Assembly: GCA_022844485.1 (NCBI GenBank)
Contig: JALHLQ010000014.1
Span: forward strand, 38,383-102,382
Length of the DNA: 64,000 nucleotides
Direction of reading: 5' to 3'
DNA from: Xanthobacteraceae bacterium
Lineage (GTDB): Bacteria > Pseudomonadota > Alphaproteobacteria > Rhizobiales > Xanthobacteraceae
Positions 15,205 to 24,334 of the stretch are shown here, one piece after another. The translations under genes were made by a program, and so were the position numbers. The notes beneath the pieces were generated by a model. It was given only the letters and a program-made list of their open reading frames with translations. It searched no databases and was not told where the DNA came from. Each line of letters begins with the position of its first letter. Position 1 is the stretch's first letter.

Positions 15205-15954
15205 ACGATCCGCACATCGTCGCGCATGCACGGCAACTCGCTAGGGGGGCAAACGCGCCAAAGGCGGCAATTCAGCCGTCTTGAAATTCCCGAGCGATTT
15301 CGTTCAATTATTTTTTGGAATTCCGATTTGGAAATTGAGACAGAAAAGTTGCTGCGATTTTTTTCTTCAAAAAAGCTGCGGCTAAAGCAAGTGCCTTCTG
15401 GTCCCGAAAGTCGTCCTCCAAAGGAGGCAACTTATACCCGTATGTTTTAGCTCCTCCTCTATGAAGAGATGGTCCCTACGACCAGGACGAACGTCCTGCG
15501 TAGGTGAATCTCGAACTGAGGTGGCACAATGAACACCGCCTTCTCGGCCGGCCATTAGGCCGACAGAATTAGGGGGAAGTCGAGGCTGGAAGTGCTCATG
15601 TGGCCCCCTAGAACATATTGAACAAACGGACGAATTTCTTATGGCGCGCCAGATACAGCATGGGGATACAGATTACAGGGACGTATCCTCACTGAGTGCC
15701 TCGACTCCGCCGCCCGTCCGTGTCGCAGCAGGGTCGGTCTTCTTGTGCTGATGCCAAATTTCAACGTACGGTGGCGCTCGCTGTATAGTCGGAGGGGCGT
15801 AGCCCTGATTCGCAAGGATGAAGACCGCGGCGCGGCGCCAGCGGCGCGAAGGAGCTGCGGCTTGGGTTACCCCGGGGCCGGTGGCCCTAAGCCGGCAGGC
15901 TGCGTCAACTCGTTACGAGCTCGTGTCGCTTTGATATAGTGGAAGCACTGTCGT
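15205..15954. other. Non-coding region with clustered hairpins upstream of the qat operon
   Basis: No gene of normal size. The part 15461-15610 folds well on paper: a stem CCTACG/CGTAGG enclosing AGGAC-GAAC-GTCCT (15475-15504), a stem TCGGCC/GGCCGA (15544-15563) and a stem TAGGGGG/CCCCCTA (15570-15610). Two tiny frames overlap as ATGA there: 23 codons from 15461 and nine codons from 15529, the latter with GAGGT before its ATG. The rest (15611-15954) shows nothing clear. It may hold the qat promoter and a leader or a separate small RNA. Confidence 0.45.
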
Positions 15955-17793
15955 ATGTGGCCAGATAATGAAACAGAACTGGACTTCCTGAATTTCTCAG
16001 GCGTCGCGGATACCGTGGCGGAGATTATTTTCCAGGCCAAAGGTCGTCCAATATCAATTGGTGTTTCCGGACGCTGGGGCGTCGGCAAATCGTCGATGAT
16101 CAAGCTAATCCGGAAGTCGCTTGCGGGTCGCAAAGGCGAAGAGTCGAAATTCGTTTTCGTAGAGTTCAACGCTTGGCTCTATCAAGGCTACGACGACGCA
16201 CGCGCCGCGCTCATGGACGTGATCGCTTCGGCGCTCCGTGGAGAAGCTGAGCGACGTAAGACCGGCGTCGAGAAAACAAAAGAGTTGTTAAAGCGTGTCG
16301 ATTGGCTTCGCGCCGCTAAAATTGGCGCCGGGCCAGCGCTCGCGCTCACGTTGGGTATTCCGCCAACCGGCCTCATCGGTGAGATATTCGAGCTTGGTAA
16401 GAAGTTAGGGGGCACGAAAATCGACGAAACGGTGATCGCGGAGGCTGAGAAGACTGCGAGCGATGTCGAATCCGCAGCGATCAGTATATTGAAGCCCAAA
16501 GCCTCATCGTCCCCTCCAAAGGAAATTCAGGCGCTGCGAAAGAATTTCGAAGACGCCCTCTCCGAGATGGGTATCACCCTGGTCGTTCTTATTGACGATC
16601 TCGACCGGTGCCTTCCTGAGACTACAATCTCCACGCTTGAAGCGATCCGATTGTTTCTCTTCCTTGAGAATACGGCATTTGTGATTGCCGCCGACGATGA
16701 AATGATCAAACACGCGGTGAAGCGGCACTTCGAAGGGGTCACGGATGATGATCTCGTCACAAGCTATTTTGATAAGCTGATACAGATTCCAATCCGTGTA
16801 CCAACGCTTGGTACGCAGGAAGTCCGCGCGTATCTGATGCTCCTCTTCGTGATGAATAGCGATATCGACGCGTTGCTAAAGGAAACCATCCGCGCGAAGG
16901 TGTGCGAGCGTTTGAGTCAGACATGGCAAGGCAAACGCGTCGATAGAGCCTTTGTGCAATCCCTCGGCACATTGCCGGCTGATTTGGTCTCGCGGCTCGA
17001 TACCGCAGACCGGTTGGCATCGCTTATGACTAGAGCAACCGGGATTAGCGGCAATCCCCGGCTGATAAAGCGCTTTCTGAACGCGCTTGCGATACGAATG
17101 GCGATCTCACGTGCGCAGGGCGTGGGTGTGGACGAAGCGGTCCTTGCAAAAATGCTGCTCTTCGAGCGGTGCGGGAATTCGAAGGCGTATACGGCCCTTA
17201 TCGCGGCTGTAAGTGAAGACGAACAAGGGAAGCCCCAATTCCTTTCCGAGTGGGAAGAGGATGCTGCCGCCGGCAAGAAGCTTGAATTGAAAGCGCCGTG
17301 GGACGATCCTTTTGTAGCAGAATGGCTCACGTTACCTCCGCGCGTGGCAAATTTGGACTTGCGCGGCGTGCTCTACGTAAGTCGAGAACACGCGCCTCTG
17401 ATTACTCCAGAAGATCGACTGTCTTCGGACAGCGCCGAAGTACTCGGGGCGCTATTGCAGCACCCCGACATGGCGGAGAGCCTCAAGGGCAAAGTTGTCG
17501 GGATCGCGCCGGCCGAAAAGTCAGTCATCATGGACCGGCTCTTGGAGCGTGCGCGCCAAGAACAGGAATGGGGCGTTCCAGGCATTCTCGACGCATTGCT
17601 CGTTGTGTCTGATGCAGATCCTGCACAAGGCGCGCGTCTCGCGGCATTTTTGACAGACCGTCCACCTTCTCAGATCAAGCCCAGTATCGTGCCAAAGATA
17701 TCGGATCAGTCATGGTCGACTGCGGTGTACCGGAAGTGGAATGAATCGGCTGTCAGCACCACGGTAAAAAGAGCGCTCAAATCCCGGATTTGA
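15955..17793 (+). CDS. qatA: QatA, KAP-family P-loop ATPase of the Qat defence system
   Basis: 612 residues. Walker A GRWGVGKSS occurs near residues 39-47 and the KAP-type Walker B LVVLIDDLDRC near residue 215, followed by FLFLENTAFVIAADDEMI and SGNPRLIKRFLNAL, all standard for KAP NTPases. A hydrophobic insertion (GPALALTLGIPPTGLIGEIF) lies between Walker A and B, as expected in KAP proteins. It is the first gene of a gene set in the order A-B-C-D that matches the known antiphage qatABCD operon. GGAAG nine bases before the ATG is the likely ribosome site. Confidence 0.9.
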   Translation: MWPDNETELDFLNFSGVADTVAEIIFQAKGRPISIGVSGRWGVGKSSMIKLIRKSLAGRKGEESKFVFVEFNAWLYQGYDDARAALMDVIASALRGEAERRKTGVEKTKELLKRVDWLRAAKIGAGPALALTLGIPPTGLIGEIFELGKKLGGTKIDETVIAEAEKTASDVESAAISILKPKASSSPPKEIQALRKNFEDALSEMGITLVVLIDDLDRCLPETTISTLEAIRLFLFLENTAFVIAADDEMIKHAVKRHFEGVTDDDLVTSYFDKLIQIPIRVPTLGTQEVRAYLMLLFVMNSDIDALLKETIRAKVCERLSQTWQGKRVDRAFVQSLGTLPADLVSRLDTADRLASLMTRATGISGNPRLIKRFLNALAIRMAISRAQGVGVDEAVLAKMLLFERCGNSKAYTALIAAVSEDEQGKPQFLSEWEEDAAAGKKLELKAPWDDPFVAEWLTLPPRVANLDLRGVLYVSREHAPLITPEDRLSSDSAEVLGALLQHPDMAESLKGKVVGIAPAEKSVIMDRLLERARQEQEWGVPGILDALLVVSDADPAQGARLAAFLTDRPPSQIKPSIVPKISDQSWSTAVYRKWNESAVSTTVKRALKSRI

Positions 17794-17794
17794 T

Positions 17795-18679
17795 ATGGGA
17801 ACGTCAAGCTCAAGCAAGGGATCGCCGGGCAAGGTACCGATGGTGCCGCCGTGGGTGCCGTCCGTGCCGCCTCTACCGCCGGCGCCTGACGCCGGGACTC
17901 CACCGGAAGGGACGCCTCCGGATGCGGCGCCCGCCGTTCCGCCGGTAGTGACGAATGTTCCCGTCGCGGGCCCGGCATTGTCGCTGCCTCCAATTCGGAT
18001 GGCTCCCGCTCGCAGATTCGCGGCAGCACGAGGTTCGGCGGCGAGTTTCGCTGCGAACGGCAGTGCTCGCGATCTGAAGCGTTCAATCCGCCACTACGTT
18101 CAAAAAGGGTATGGCGGGGCGCAAACGGCCACACGGAGATTTGGTGGAACGGCCAATAGCGCGGGCGCTCTGTATTCAGTGCTTACCCCAGGTCAAGCCG
18201 GGGCTGGCGCGGATACGGGGGCACGGATCGATCGGGCACTTCTAGCGGGTCGTACAGCTAGTGAGATAATGGATGCGGTAGTTGAGGCTGTGGGACCTGA
18301 GGATGGCACACAGGACACTGAGGCAAGCCGCAAGGCAATTCGAGGGTGTTTGTCCGACATATTGGAGCGATACCCCGAAGCAAATCTCCTCGAACTCTCC
18401 GAAGAGCAACGCGCATTTGCCGTCGAACGATACGTCGCACTTGATGTGTTCCAACGGTACGCTTTGGACCTTGGGAAAACTATTCAAGATAAGGCACCAA
18501 GTCCAAGCGCCGTTCTAAGCCGTCTGAAGGAAGTCAAGGAATACATCAGGGAGACCGTATCCGCTGCGTTTCGGAAATTACGGGCTGCCGGACAGAACCT
18601 GAGCGCTGGCCGCATTGCTCAGATCGTTCAAGGCGCGCTTCTGGAGGCGTTCCAGGTATTCGAACGCAACACCGAATGA
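17795..18679 (+). CDS. qatB: QatB of the Qat defence system
   Basis: 294 residues starting MGTSSSSKGSPGKVPMVPPW, followed by a proline-rich stretch to about residue 70 and a helical domain with SARDLKRSIRHYVQKGYGGA and a C-terminal helical region. This Gly-Ser-rich start followed by a proline region is the look of QatB, a component of unknown biochemical role. It starts one base after the qatA stop and its stop overlaps the qatC start as ATGA, so the operon is translationally coupled. Confidence 0.85.
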   Translation: MGTSSSSKGSPGKVPMVPPWVPSVPPLPPAPDAGTPPEGTPPDAAPAVPPVVTNVPVAGPALSLPPIRMAPARRFAAARGSAASFAANGSARDLKRSIRHYVQKGYGGAQTATRRFGGTANSAGALYSVLTPGQAGAGADTGARIDRALLAGRTASEIMDAVVEAVGPEDGTQDTEASRKAIRGCLSDILERYPEANLLELSEEQRAFAVERYVALDVFQRYALDLGKTIQDKAPSPSAVLSRLKEVKEYIRETVSAAFRKLRAAGQNLSAGRIAQIVQGALLEAFQVFERNTE

Positions 18680-19953
18680 AAATCATTTGCGCACTTCCGG
18701 ATTTCGACTTCGCTTCCAATCCAGGAAGCCTCGGCGTCGTTTTGTACGGTCAGGCGTTGAACGCGAAGCTCGGCAGCGCTGGCGGGGCAATCAAGGAGGT
18801 TATGCGCCGTAAGAAATATCATCCGGCGGCCCGCGCGTGGGACTTTCTGTCGATTGCGCTGTCGGTTGTAACGGCCGATCTGGCTGGACATCGTAATCGA
18901 AGTCCCGACGGGTGGACGCGCGAATTTGAGTTAGAGGTGGCGGTTGCGGACCCCACATTCTGGACATCTCAGGTCGCTTCGCTGGAGAGTCTTCTCGGGT
19001 ATCTGACGACCGATCGCTGGCGATTGCGCTTTATCGGCGGTGGGTTTCAACCCGTACCTGAGCGTGATGTCGTTCGTCCAAAGGAAGACTCTATTGTCCT
19101 TTTCTCGGGCGGTCTTGATAGCTTCATAGGAGCGATTGACCTCGTTGCAAACGGGCATCGCCCGTTCGCCGTCAGCCAGTCGGTGCGAGGTGACGACGAG
19201 AAGCAGGATGAATTCGTTTCCCTCATTGGAGGAGGACTAAGTCATCTGCGGCTAAATCACAACGCTCACGTGCCCGATCCCGAGGATATGCCCTCGCAAC
19301 GCGCTCGCTCGATAGCCTTCATGGCGTATGGTGTGCTCAGTGCGACTAGCCTCGACGGCTATCATTCCGGAGAACGCATCACACTGTACGTGTGCGAAAA
19401 CGGGTTCATTTCGATCAATCCGCCGCTCACCGATATGCGGCTCGGCAGCCTGAGCACGCGAACTAGCCATCCAGTCGTTCTCTCGATCCTTCAACGCGTG
19501 CTCGATGCCGCCGGCCTTCGCGTCCAGATAACAAACCCGTACCAGTTAAAGACAAAAGGCGAGATGCTAGTAGAGGGGCTCAATCAACCATTGCTGTTGG
19601 CGCACGCCCATCGAACAACGAGTTGCGGGCGCTTCAAACGCTACGGTTACAAGCACTGCGGGAGGTGTGTTCCGTGCCTCATTCGCCGTGCTTCCTTTAC
19701 GCATTGGGGTGTAGCTGATCGGACGCCGTACAAATACAAGGGTCTGACTAAAGATGACAAAGAACGCGCCCGATACGACGACGTCAGGGCGGCTGCAATG
19801 GCGGTTGCGGAAGTAAAGCAGAATGGGCTCGAAGCGTGGCTCGGCGCGTCGCTCAGCTCTCCCTTGCTTCACGACAAGGATGCGTTGCGGCAAGTGGCGA
19901 GACGTGGTTTAGACGAGGTTGCAAGATTTTTGCAGACTCAGAAAATTCGATGA
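18676..19953 (+). CDS. qatC: QatC, QueC-like PP-loop protein of the Qat defence system
   Basis: 425 residues. The PP-loop ATP-pyrophosphatase motif SGGLDS lies near residue 143; QueC-like features follow, with a zinc-type CGRCVPC motif after CGRFKRYGYKH. QueC makes the 7-cyano-7-deazaguanine precursor of queuosine, but this protein is longer and sits in a qat operon with no other queuosine genes, so it is the defence paralogue. It overlaps qatB and qatD by four bases each. All key PP-loop and zinc residues are present. Confidence 0.9.
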   Translation: MKIICALPDFDFASNPGSLGVVLYGQALNAKLGSAGGAIKEVMRRKKYHPAARAWDFLSIALSVVTADLAGHRNRSPDGWTREFELEVAVADPTFWTSQVASLESLLGYLTTDRWRLRFIGGGFQPVPERDVVRPKEDSIVLFSGGLDSFIGAIDLVANGHRPFAVSQSVRGDDEKQDEFVSLIGGGLSHLRLNHNAHVPDPEDMPSQRARSIAFMAYGVLSATSLDGYHSGERITLYVCENGFISINPPLTDMRLGSLSTRTSHPVVLSILQRVLDAAGLRVQITNPYQLKTKGEMLVEGLNQPLLLAHAHRTTSCGRFKRYGYKHCGRCVPCLIRRASFTHWGVADRTPYKYKGLTKDDKERARYDDVRAAAMAVAEVKQNGLEAWLGASLSSPLLHDKDALRQVARRGLDEVARFLQTQKIR

Positions 19954-20681
19954 TCGACTTTCACTGCCACCTCGATCTCTATCCGGAACCGCAGGCCGTT
20001 GTTAAAGAGTGCGCCTTGCGAGGTGTCTATGCGCTCGCGGTGACAACCACACCAAGCGCGTGGCAGGGAACATCAGAGCTGGTCTCGGGAACCGATCGAA
20101 TACGTGTAGCTCTCGGCCTGCACCCGGAATTGGCAAGGGAGCGGCGATCGGAGTTGCCGCTGTTCGATCAACTTCTTCCACGTACGAGGTATGTCGGCGA
20201 GATCGGATTGGATGGAAGCCCCGAGATGCGAAGCTTCTGGACTGATCAAAATTTTGTCTTTGATCATATCCTCGCTGCATGTCGGGCCGCAGGCGGGAAA
20301 ATCATGACCATTCATAGCCGAAGGGCCATCACCGAAGTCCTCAACAGCCTCGAAGCCCATCCGGGAGCGGGGACCCCGATATTGCACTGGTACTCGGGCG
20401 GGTCACGCGAGCTCGCGCGTGCCGTCGATTTGGGATGTTGGTTCAGCGTCGGTCCGGCAATGCTCAGCGGCGAGAAGGGACGAAAATTGGCTGCGCGCAT
20501 GCCACGCGACCGCGTCCTCACTGAAACGGATGGACCGTTTGCGATGGTGGATGGTCGCACCGCCTTTCCTTGGGACGTCGATTTTGCCTTGGGAACGCTT
20601 GGCGAGTTGTGGGGAGTCGAAAAGGGCACTGCTCAGACGACCATAGATGACAACTTGAAGCACCTGATCCGACGGAGCTGA
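19950..20681 (+). CDS. qatD: QatD, TatD-family nuclease of the Qat defence system
   Basis: 243 residues of the TatD metal-dependent nuclease fold. The metal motif DFHCHLD opens the protein at residues 3-9; then VALGLHPE, YVGEIGLDGSPE, MTIHSRRA, ILHWYSGG and LTETDGPF follow in the order of the family, with the usual metal ligands. TatD proteins are DNases. It is translated from an ATG overlapping the qatC stop. A longer frame from 19836 reads inside qatC and is rejected. It closes the qat operon. Confidence 0.9.
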   Translation: MIDFHCHLDLYPEPQAVVKECALRGVYALAVTTTPSAWQGTSELVSGTDRIRVALGLHPELARERRSELPLFDQLLPRTRYVGEIGLDGSPEMRSFWTDQNFVFDHILAACRAAGGKIMTIHSRRAITEVLNSLEAHPGAGTPILHWYSGGSRELARAVDLGCWFSVGPAMLSGEKGRKLAARMPRDRVLTETDGPFAMVDGRTAFPWDVDFALGTLGELWGVEKGTAQTTIDDNLKHLIRRS

Positions 20682-20743
20682 AGTTGCAAACCTGGCAAAC
20701 TCTCGTGCCTGTCTGATGGTTACTGCGCCTCTATGATAGCGGC

Positions 20744-20962
20744 ATGCCGCCCACGGGCCATCAGGTATCAGCCGAACGGCTCAAAGAGTTTTGCTATATA
20801 TACGAAAAACTATATGGCGAAGAGATCACGATGGCCGATGCGTCGGAAATGACGCACCGCCTGCTCGCGTTATACCGATTGCTCATGCAGCCATTGCCCG
20901 GCGATGTTCCGACGCCTTCCTCACCAAAGCCTCCGGCTCAAACCTCTCCCGAAGCATCCTAA
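20744..20962 (+). CDS. Small conserved-type hypothetical protein
   Basis: 72 residues: a helical N-terminus with VSAERLKEFCYIYEKLYGEEI, then SEMTHRLLALYRLLMQPL and a proline-rich tail. It looks like the small proteins often encoded beside recombinases on mobile elements (motif EFxxIYExxYGExI). The ATG is preceded by TGATAGCGGC with no strong ribosome site. It overlaps the 3' end of the serine recombinase gene on the opposite strand by 80 bases. Function unknown. Confidence 0.5.
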   Translation: MPPTGHQVSAERLKEFCYIYEKLYGEEITMADASEMTHRLLALYRLLMQPLPGDVPTPSSPKPPAQTSPEAS

Positions 20963-22550
20963 TGTTCGCGAGAATCTGTTTTCCTTCTTGATCGCTGAGC
21001 ATCTGTCCTACTTCGTGCGCAATCCGCATCAACATGTCATGCTTAGTATTATTAGTTCGAACATCGTCGATGACTCCCAGCTGATATGGAACGGTCTTCG
21101 ATTTCGCGAGAGATGCGAACGGCTTTTTGGCTTCAATCTTGAGCATTTTAGCGGTGAGCAAAAGGTTCGAACCAACCGTTTCGATAATTAAACGTTTTGA
21201 CTCATCGTCCCCGCGCGAAAACCACTCTGAGGCTCTATTGCTGAACGAAACGACTTCTCCAAAAGGTTCGAACGTATCGGCACCCGCATCGATGTTGGCT
21301 AGCTTTTCGCGAAACCGAAGCTCCTCCTGCTGAAGCCGTTGCCGTTGCGCAACGAACTCGGCATCAGTCACGAGGTTGCGGAGGCGTAAGCCCGTAAGCT
21401 CAGTTAGCTGCGTCTCAGTATCTGCGAGTGAGATTTCAAGAGAGCGCGTCTGGGCTTTCTTTTCGTGCTTAAATCGCTCGGCCCCAAATGCCATCTCTTC
21501 GAGAACCCAGGCTTCGAAAGTGGGCTCAATGGTTAGCGATCTGAGAAACGTCTCGATCTGCTGCTCAAGCGAACGAAGTTCGATACAGGGCTCGGCGCAG
21601 CGCTGCCCAAGTCTCGGTCGCGAGCAATGGTAATAGACGTAACGACGCCCATAACGATTGCGCTTGTGTTCTGCGGTCACGGACAAGCCGCAGCCACCAC
21701 AGCGGATCATGCCAGTGAATGCAAAGGAATGCCTCTGTGGCCTCTGCTGTCCGGGCCGCTCCAATAGAGATCGAACATTCTGGAACTCGTCAATGGAGAC
21801 TACCGGCTCGTGCTTTCCCGGGTAGGTCTGCCCGTTCCATAGAATGACACCTGCATAGAATGGATTACTGAGAATTTTATAGATCGTACTCATCGCCAGA
21901 GGTGTACCGCCGATCCTCTTCTTTTTCGGGGTCAAAAATCCCCACTCATCCCGAGCGGTAAGAGCAATTCGCTTCGGCGTGTACGCTCCGCTCAGCATTA
22001 GATCGAACATCTTGCGGATGAGAGGGAAATGTACCGGGTCGATGACAATGGTCTTTGTCGTCGGATCATTCAGATACCCAAGTGGGGCCTGATTGGGTCG
22101 CCAGCCCTTTTCGATCTTTGAACGATTTCCACGCTTCACGTTGTCGGACAACGCGTCAGAGTAATACTTAGACTGTCCGAACATAATTTGAAGCATGAAT
22201 TTGCCTTGGGAATTATTTTCGAACGTGTACGTTGCGAATTTGAGGTCGTGAACGACGCCGCGATCGAGCATGTAGATGAGCCGCCCACCATCGATAGAGT
22301 TCCGTGCAAGACGATCCGGTGCCCAAGCGATGACCCCCTGCGCATCACCGCGCTCGATTCGACCCAACATCTGGCCGAATTGTTGCCGCCCCGGTGCTGC
22401 GGCGCTAAACGCCTCTTCATAAACCCCGACAATCTCAATGTCCGGTCTATCGCCGAATGTCCTTTTCAAGGTCGTGAGCTGGGATTCAATCGATGCGACC
22501 TGCCGGTCTTCGGCTTCGGACGATTTTCTGCAATAGATGAAATATCTCAT
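20883..22550 (-). CDS. Large serine recombinase
   Basis: 555 residues with the resolvase-type catalytic domain (YFIYCRKSSEAEDRQVAS, nucleophile Ser near residue 10; AWAPDRLARNSIDGG), a recombinase domain (RPNQAPLGYLNDP; STIYKILSNPFYAGVILWNG), a zinc ribbon (CGGCGLSVTAEHKRNRYGRR; YYHCSRPRLGQRC) and a coiled coil (about residues 370-425). Such enzymes integrate and excise elements at specific sites without needing supercoiling. It is the second recombinase of the island, so an inner element may be nested here, but I could not see its ends. An overlapping small gene lies at its 3' end. Confidence 0.9.
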   Translation of the reverse strand: MRYFIYCRKSSEAEDRQVASIESQLTTLKRTFGDRPDIEIVGVYEEAFSAAAPGRQQFGQMLGRIERGDAQGVIAWAPDRLARNSIDGGRLIYMLDRGVVHDLKFATYTFENNSQGKFMLQIMFGQSKYYSDALSDNVKRGNRSKIEKGWRPNQAPLGYLNDPTTKTIVIDPVHFPLIRKMFDLMLSGAYTPKRIALTARDEWGFLTPKKKRIGGTPLAMSTIYKILSNPFYAGVILWNGQTYPGKHEPVVSIDEFQNVRSLLERPGQQRPQRHSFAFTGMIRCGGCGLSVTAEHKRNRYGRRYVYYHCSRPRLGQRCAEPCIELRSLEQQIETFLRSLTIEPTFEAWVLEEMAFGAERFKHEKKAQTRSLEISLADTETQLTELTGLRLRNLVTDAEFVAQRQRLQQEELRFREKLANIDAGADTFEPFGEVVSFSNRASEWFSRGDDESKRLIIETVGSNLLLTAKMLKIEAKKPFASLAKSKTVPYQLGVIDDVRTNNTKHDMLMRIAHEVGQMLSDQEGKQILANIRMLRERFEPEALVRKASEHRRAMAA

Positions 22551-22568
22551 ACGTGGCTCTAAGACTCG

Positions 22569-22582
22569 CGATTCTAGAATCG
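22569..22582. promoter_or_regulatory. 14-bp perfect palindrome upstream of the serine recombinase
   Basis: CGATTCTAGAATCG reads the same on both strands and lies 19 bases before the recombinase start. It may be an operator or a recombination site; no direct evidence. Confidence 0.35.
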
Positions 22583-22714
22583 AAAGTGGATTTGCGCGAA
22601 TCGGTTATCCCCACATCGTGCAGCTCGCGAGCAGGTTGGCGAAGACGGTGCTATTTGCCGTGCCAGCAGAAACCCCTCCCTACGCTTCTTTCGATGCCGC
22701 CGTAGCCTGTTGGA

Positions 22715-24070
22715 GTGGTGAACAATGCCGAGAAGGAAAAGAAACAAACCCTACCGACAACATCGGTTATTCTCGACGACGGTACGATGGTCGAGTTGGT
22801 GTACGACACCAGCCGGCACCGTACCTTTTTCGCCATATTCAGCGCCGGGCGCTGGACGCTGCAAGACCGCGTCACGACAAGCAGCGGCGTAACCCTTGTG
22901 CCGTTTTCGCCGGATAACAACCTAATAGCCAACGAAGCGGTGTTACTGCCTTCAACCCCGAGCATTTACGGCAGCGAGGACAAGCTTCTCGGCGAGATAC
23001 AGGGATTCATCCATCGCTACGTCGATCTTAGCTCCACCTTCGAGAAAATTGCCGCCCACTACGTCCTTCTCACCTGGCTCCATGACGCGTTCAACGAGCT
23101 GCCGTATCTGCGACTTCGCGGCGATTTCGGTAACGGTAAAACCCGCGCGCTCCTGACAATCGGCTCGCTCTGCTACAAGGCGTTTTTCGCCAGTGGCGCG
23201 TCCACGGTCTCTCCGATTTTCCATACGCTCAATGCGTTTCGTGGCACGCTCATATTGGATGAGGCCGATTTCCGGTTCAGCGACGAGAAGGCTGAAATCG
23301 TCAAAATTCTCAACAACGGCAATGTGCGCGGCGTGCCGATCCTGCGCACCATGATGAACCGACAGCGCGAGTTCAATCCACAAGCGTTCCAGGTCTTCGG
23401 TCCCAAAATCGTGGCGACCCGCAGCAGCTATGACGACAAGGGCCTGGAGAGCCGTTTCATCACTGAGGAAATGGGGCCGCGTAAATTGCGCTCCGACATC
23501 CCGATCAATCTGCCAGATGCCATGAAAGAGGAAGCACGCGAACTGCGCAATAAGCTCTTGCTGTATCGCTTTCATCGCCGGTTCGAAACCAAGCTGGACG
23601 AGGGCCTGATTGATCCAGACCTTGAACCGCGCCTCAACCAGATACTGGTGCCGCTCTTGAGCGTCGTCGGAGACCCGCACTTGCGGGAGGATTTGCGATC
23701 CGTCGCATCAGAAGTCCAGGCTGGCATTGTCGCGGAGCGCGGGCTTCTAGCAGAGGCCCAGGTTCTTGAAATCCTCGCTGAATTGATGATGACCTCGGAA
23801 CGAGCTTTCGTTCCATTAGCGGATGTGACCGTAGGCCTGATCGAGCGCTATGACGCCGAATACGAACGCCCCATCACCAACCGCTGGGTCGGCGGCATCC
23901 TGCGGCGCCGGCTCAATCTGCGGACCTATAAGAGCCACGGCGTCTATGTCGTGCCTGCGACCGAGCGCGCGAAAATCGAAGCGCTCTGCGCGCGCTACGG
24001 CGTCTACGTCATTACCGGGACCACCTCACCCGCTCCATCGGGGGACGTGGGGACTACGGGGACGTCATAA
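22715..24070 (+). CDS. P-loop ATPase, replication or helicase-like
   Basis: 451 residues. Walker A GDFGNGKTR lies near residues 136-144 and Walker B LILDEADF near residues 180-187, followed by NGNVRGVPILRTM and a motif PKIVATRSSYDDKGLESRFI, a pattern of phage/plasmid primase-helicase ATPases. The last 120 residues look winged-helix-like (VLEILAELMM; RWVGGILRRRLNLRTYKSHG) and end in a low-complexity tail (GDVGTTGTS). It starts with GTG (22715 or 22718). It lies in the block with the recombinase and may maintain or replicate an inner element. No origin was found. Confidence 0.6.
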   Translation: MVNNAEKEKKQTLPTTSVILDDGTMVELVYDTSRHRTFFAIFSAGRWTLQDRVTTSSGVTLVPFSPDNNLIANEAVLLPSTPSIYGSEDKLLGEIQGFIHRYVDLSSTFEKIAAHYVLLTWLHDAFNELPYLRLRGDFGNGKTRALLTIGSLCYKAFFASGASTVSPIFHTLNAFRGTLILDEADFRFSDEKAEIVKILNNGNVRGVPILRTMMNRQREFNPQAFQVFGPKIVATRSSYDDKGLESRFITEEMGPRKLRSDIPINLPDAMKEEARELRNKLLLYRFHRRFETKLDEGLIDPDLEPRLNQILVPLLSVVGDPHLREDLRSVASEVQAGIVAERGLLAEAQVLEILAELMMTSERAFVPLADVTVGLIERYDAEYERPITNRWVGGILRRRLNLRTYKSHGVYVVPATERAKIEALCARYGVYVITGTTSPAPSGDVGTTGTS

Positions 24071-24165
24071 CAATACCTAATAGGGCATAATTTCACTGAG
24101 GAAGAGCGGTCGGATTACCGCGGCCCGGTCGATGCTCGGCCTTAACGGCATGTCCCCACGTCCCC
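24041..24165. repeat. 14-bp perfect inverted repeat around the end of the ATPase gene
   Basis: GGGGACGTGGGGAC (24041-24054) and its exact complement (24152-24165) flank the stop codon and most of the following gap, separated by 97 bases. It could form a large terminator or stabilising stem, or be a protein-binding pair. Confidence 0.45.
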
Positions 24166-24334
24166 ACATCCCCCGAATCCCTCCATTCCCGTTCCAGACG
24201 GTCGCCTGAGCGAAAAAAATGAGGCTCTTGGGGAATTTGCCGAATTGGCAATTTTTCACCCCTGCAACGCTTGGCTGGCGTCTGCGAACATAGGCGCTCG
24301 TGTCTGCCAGCCATCGTGCCCGTTGACACACCCT

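Noticed and set aside
15205..15954. A retron or group II intron in the structured gap
   Set aside because: No reverse transcriptase is nearby and the stems do not match those known structures.
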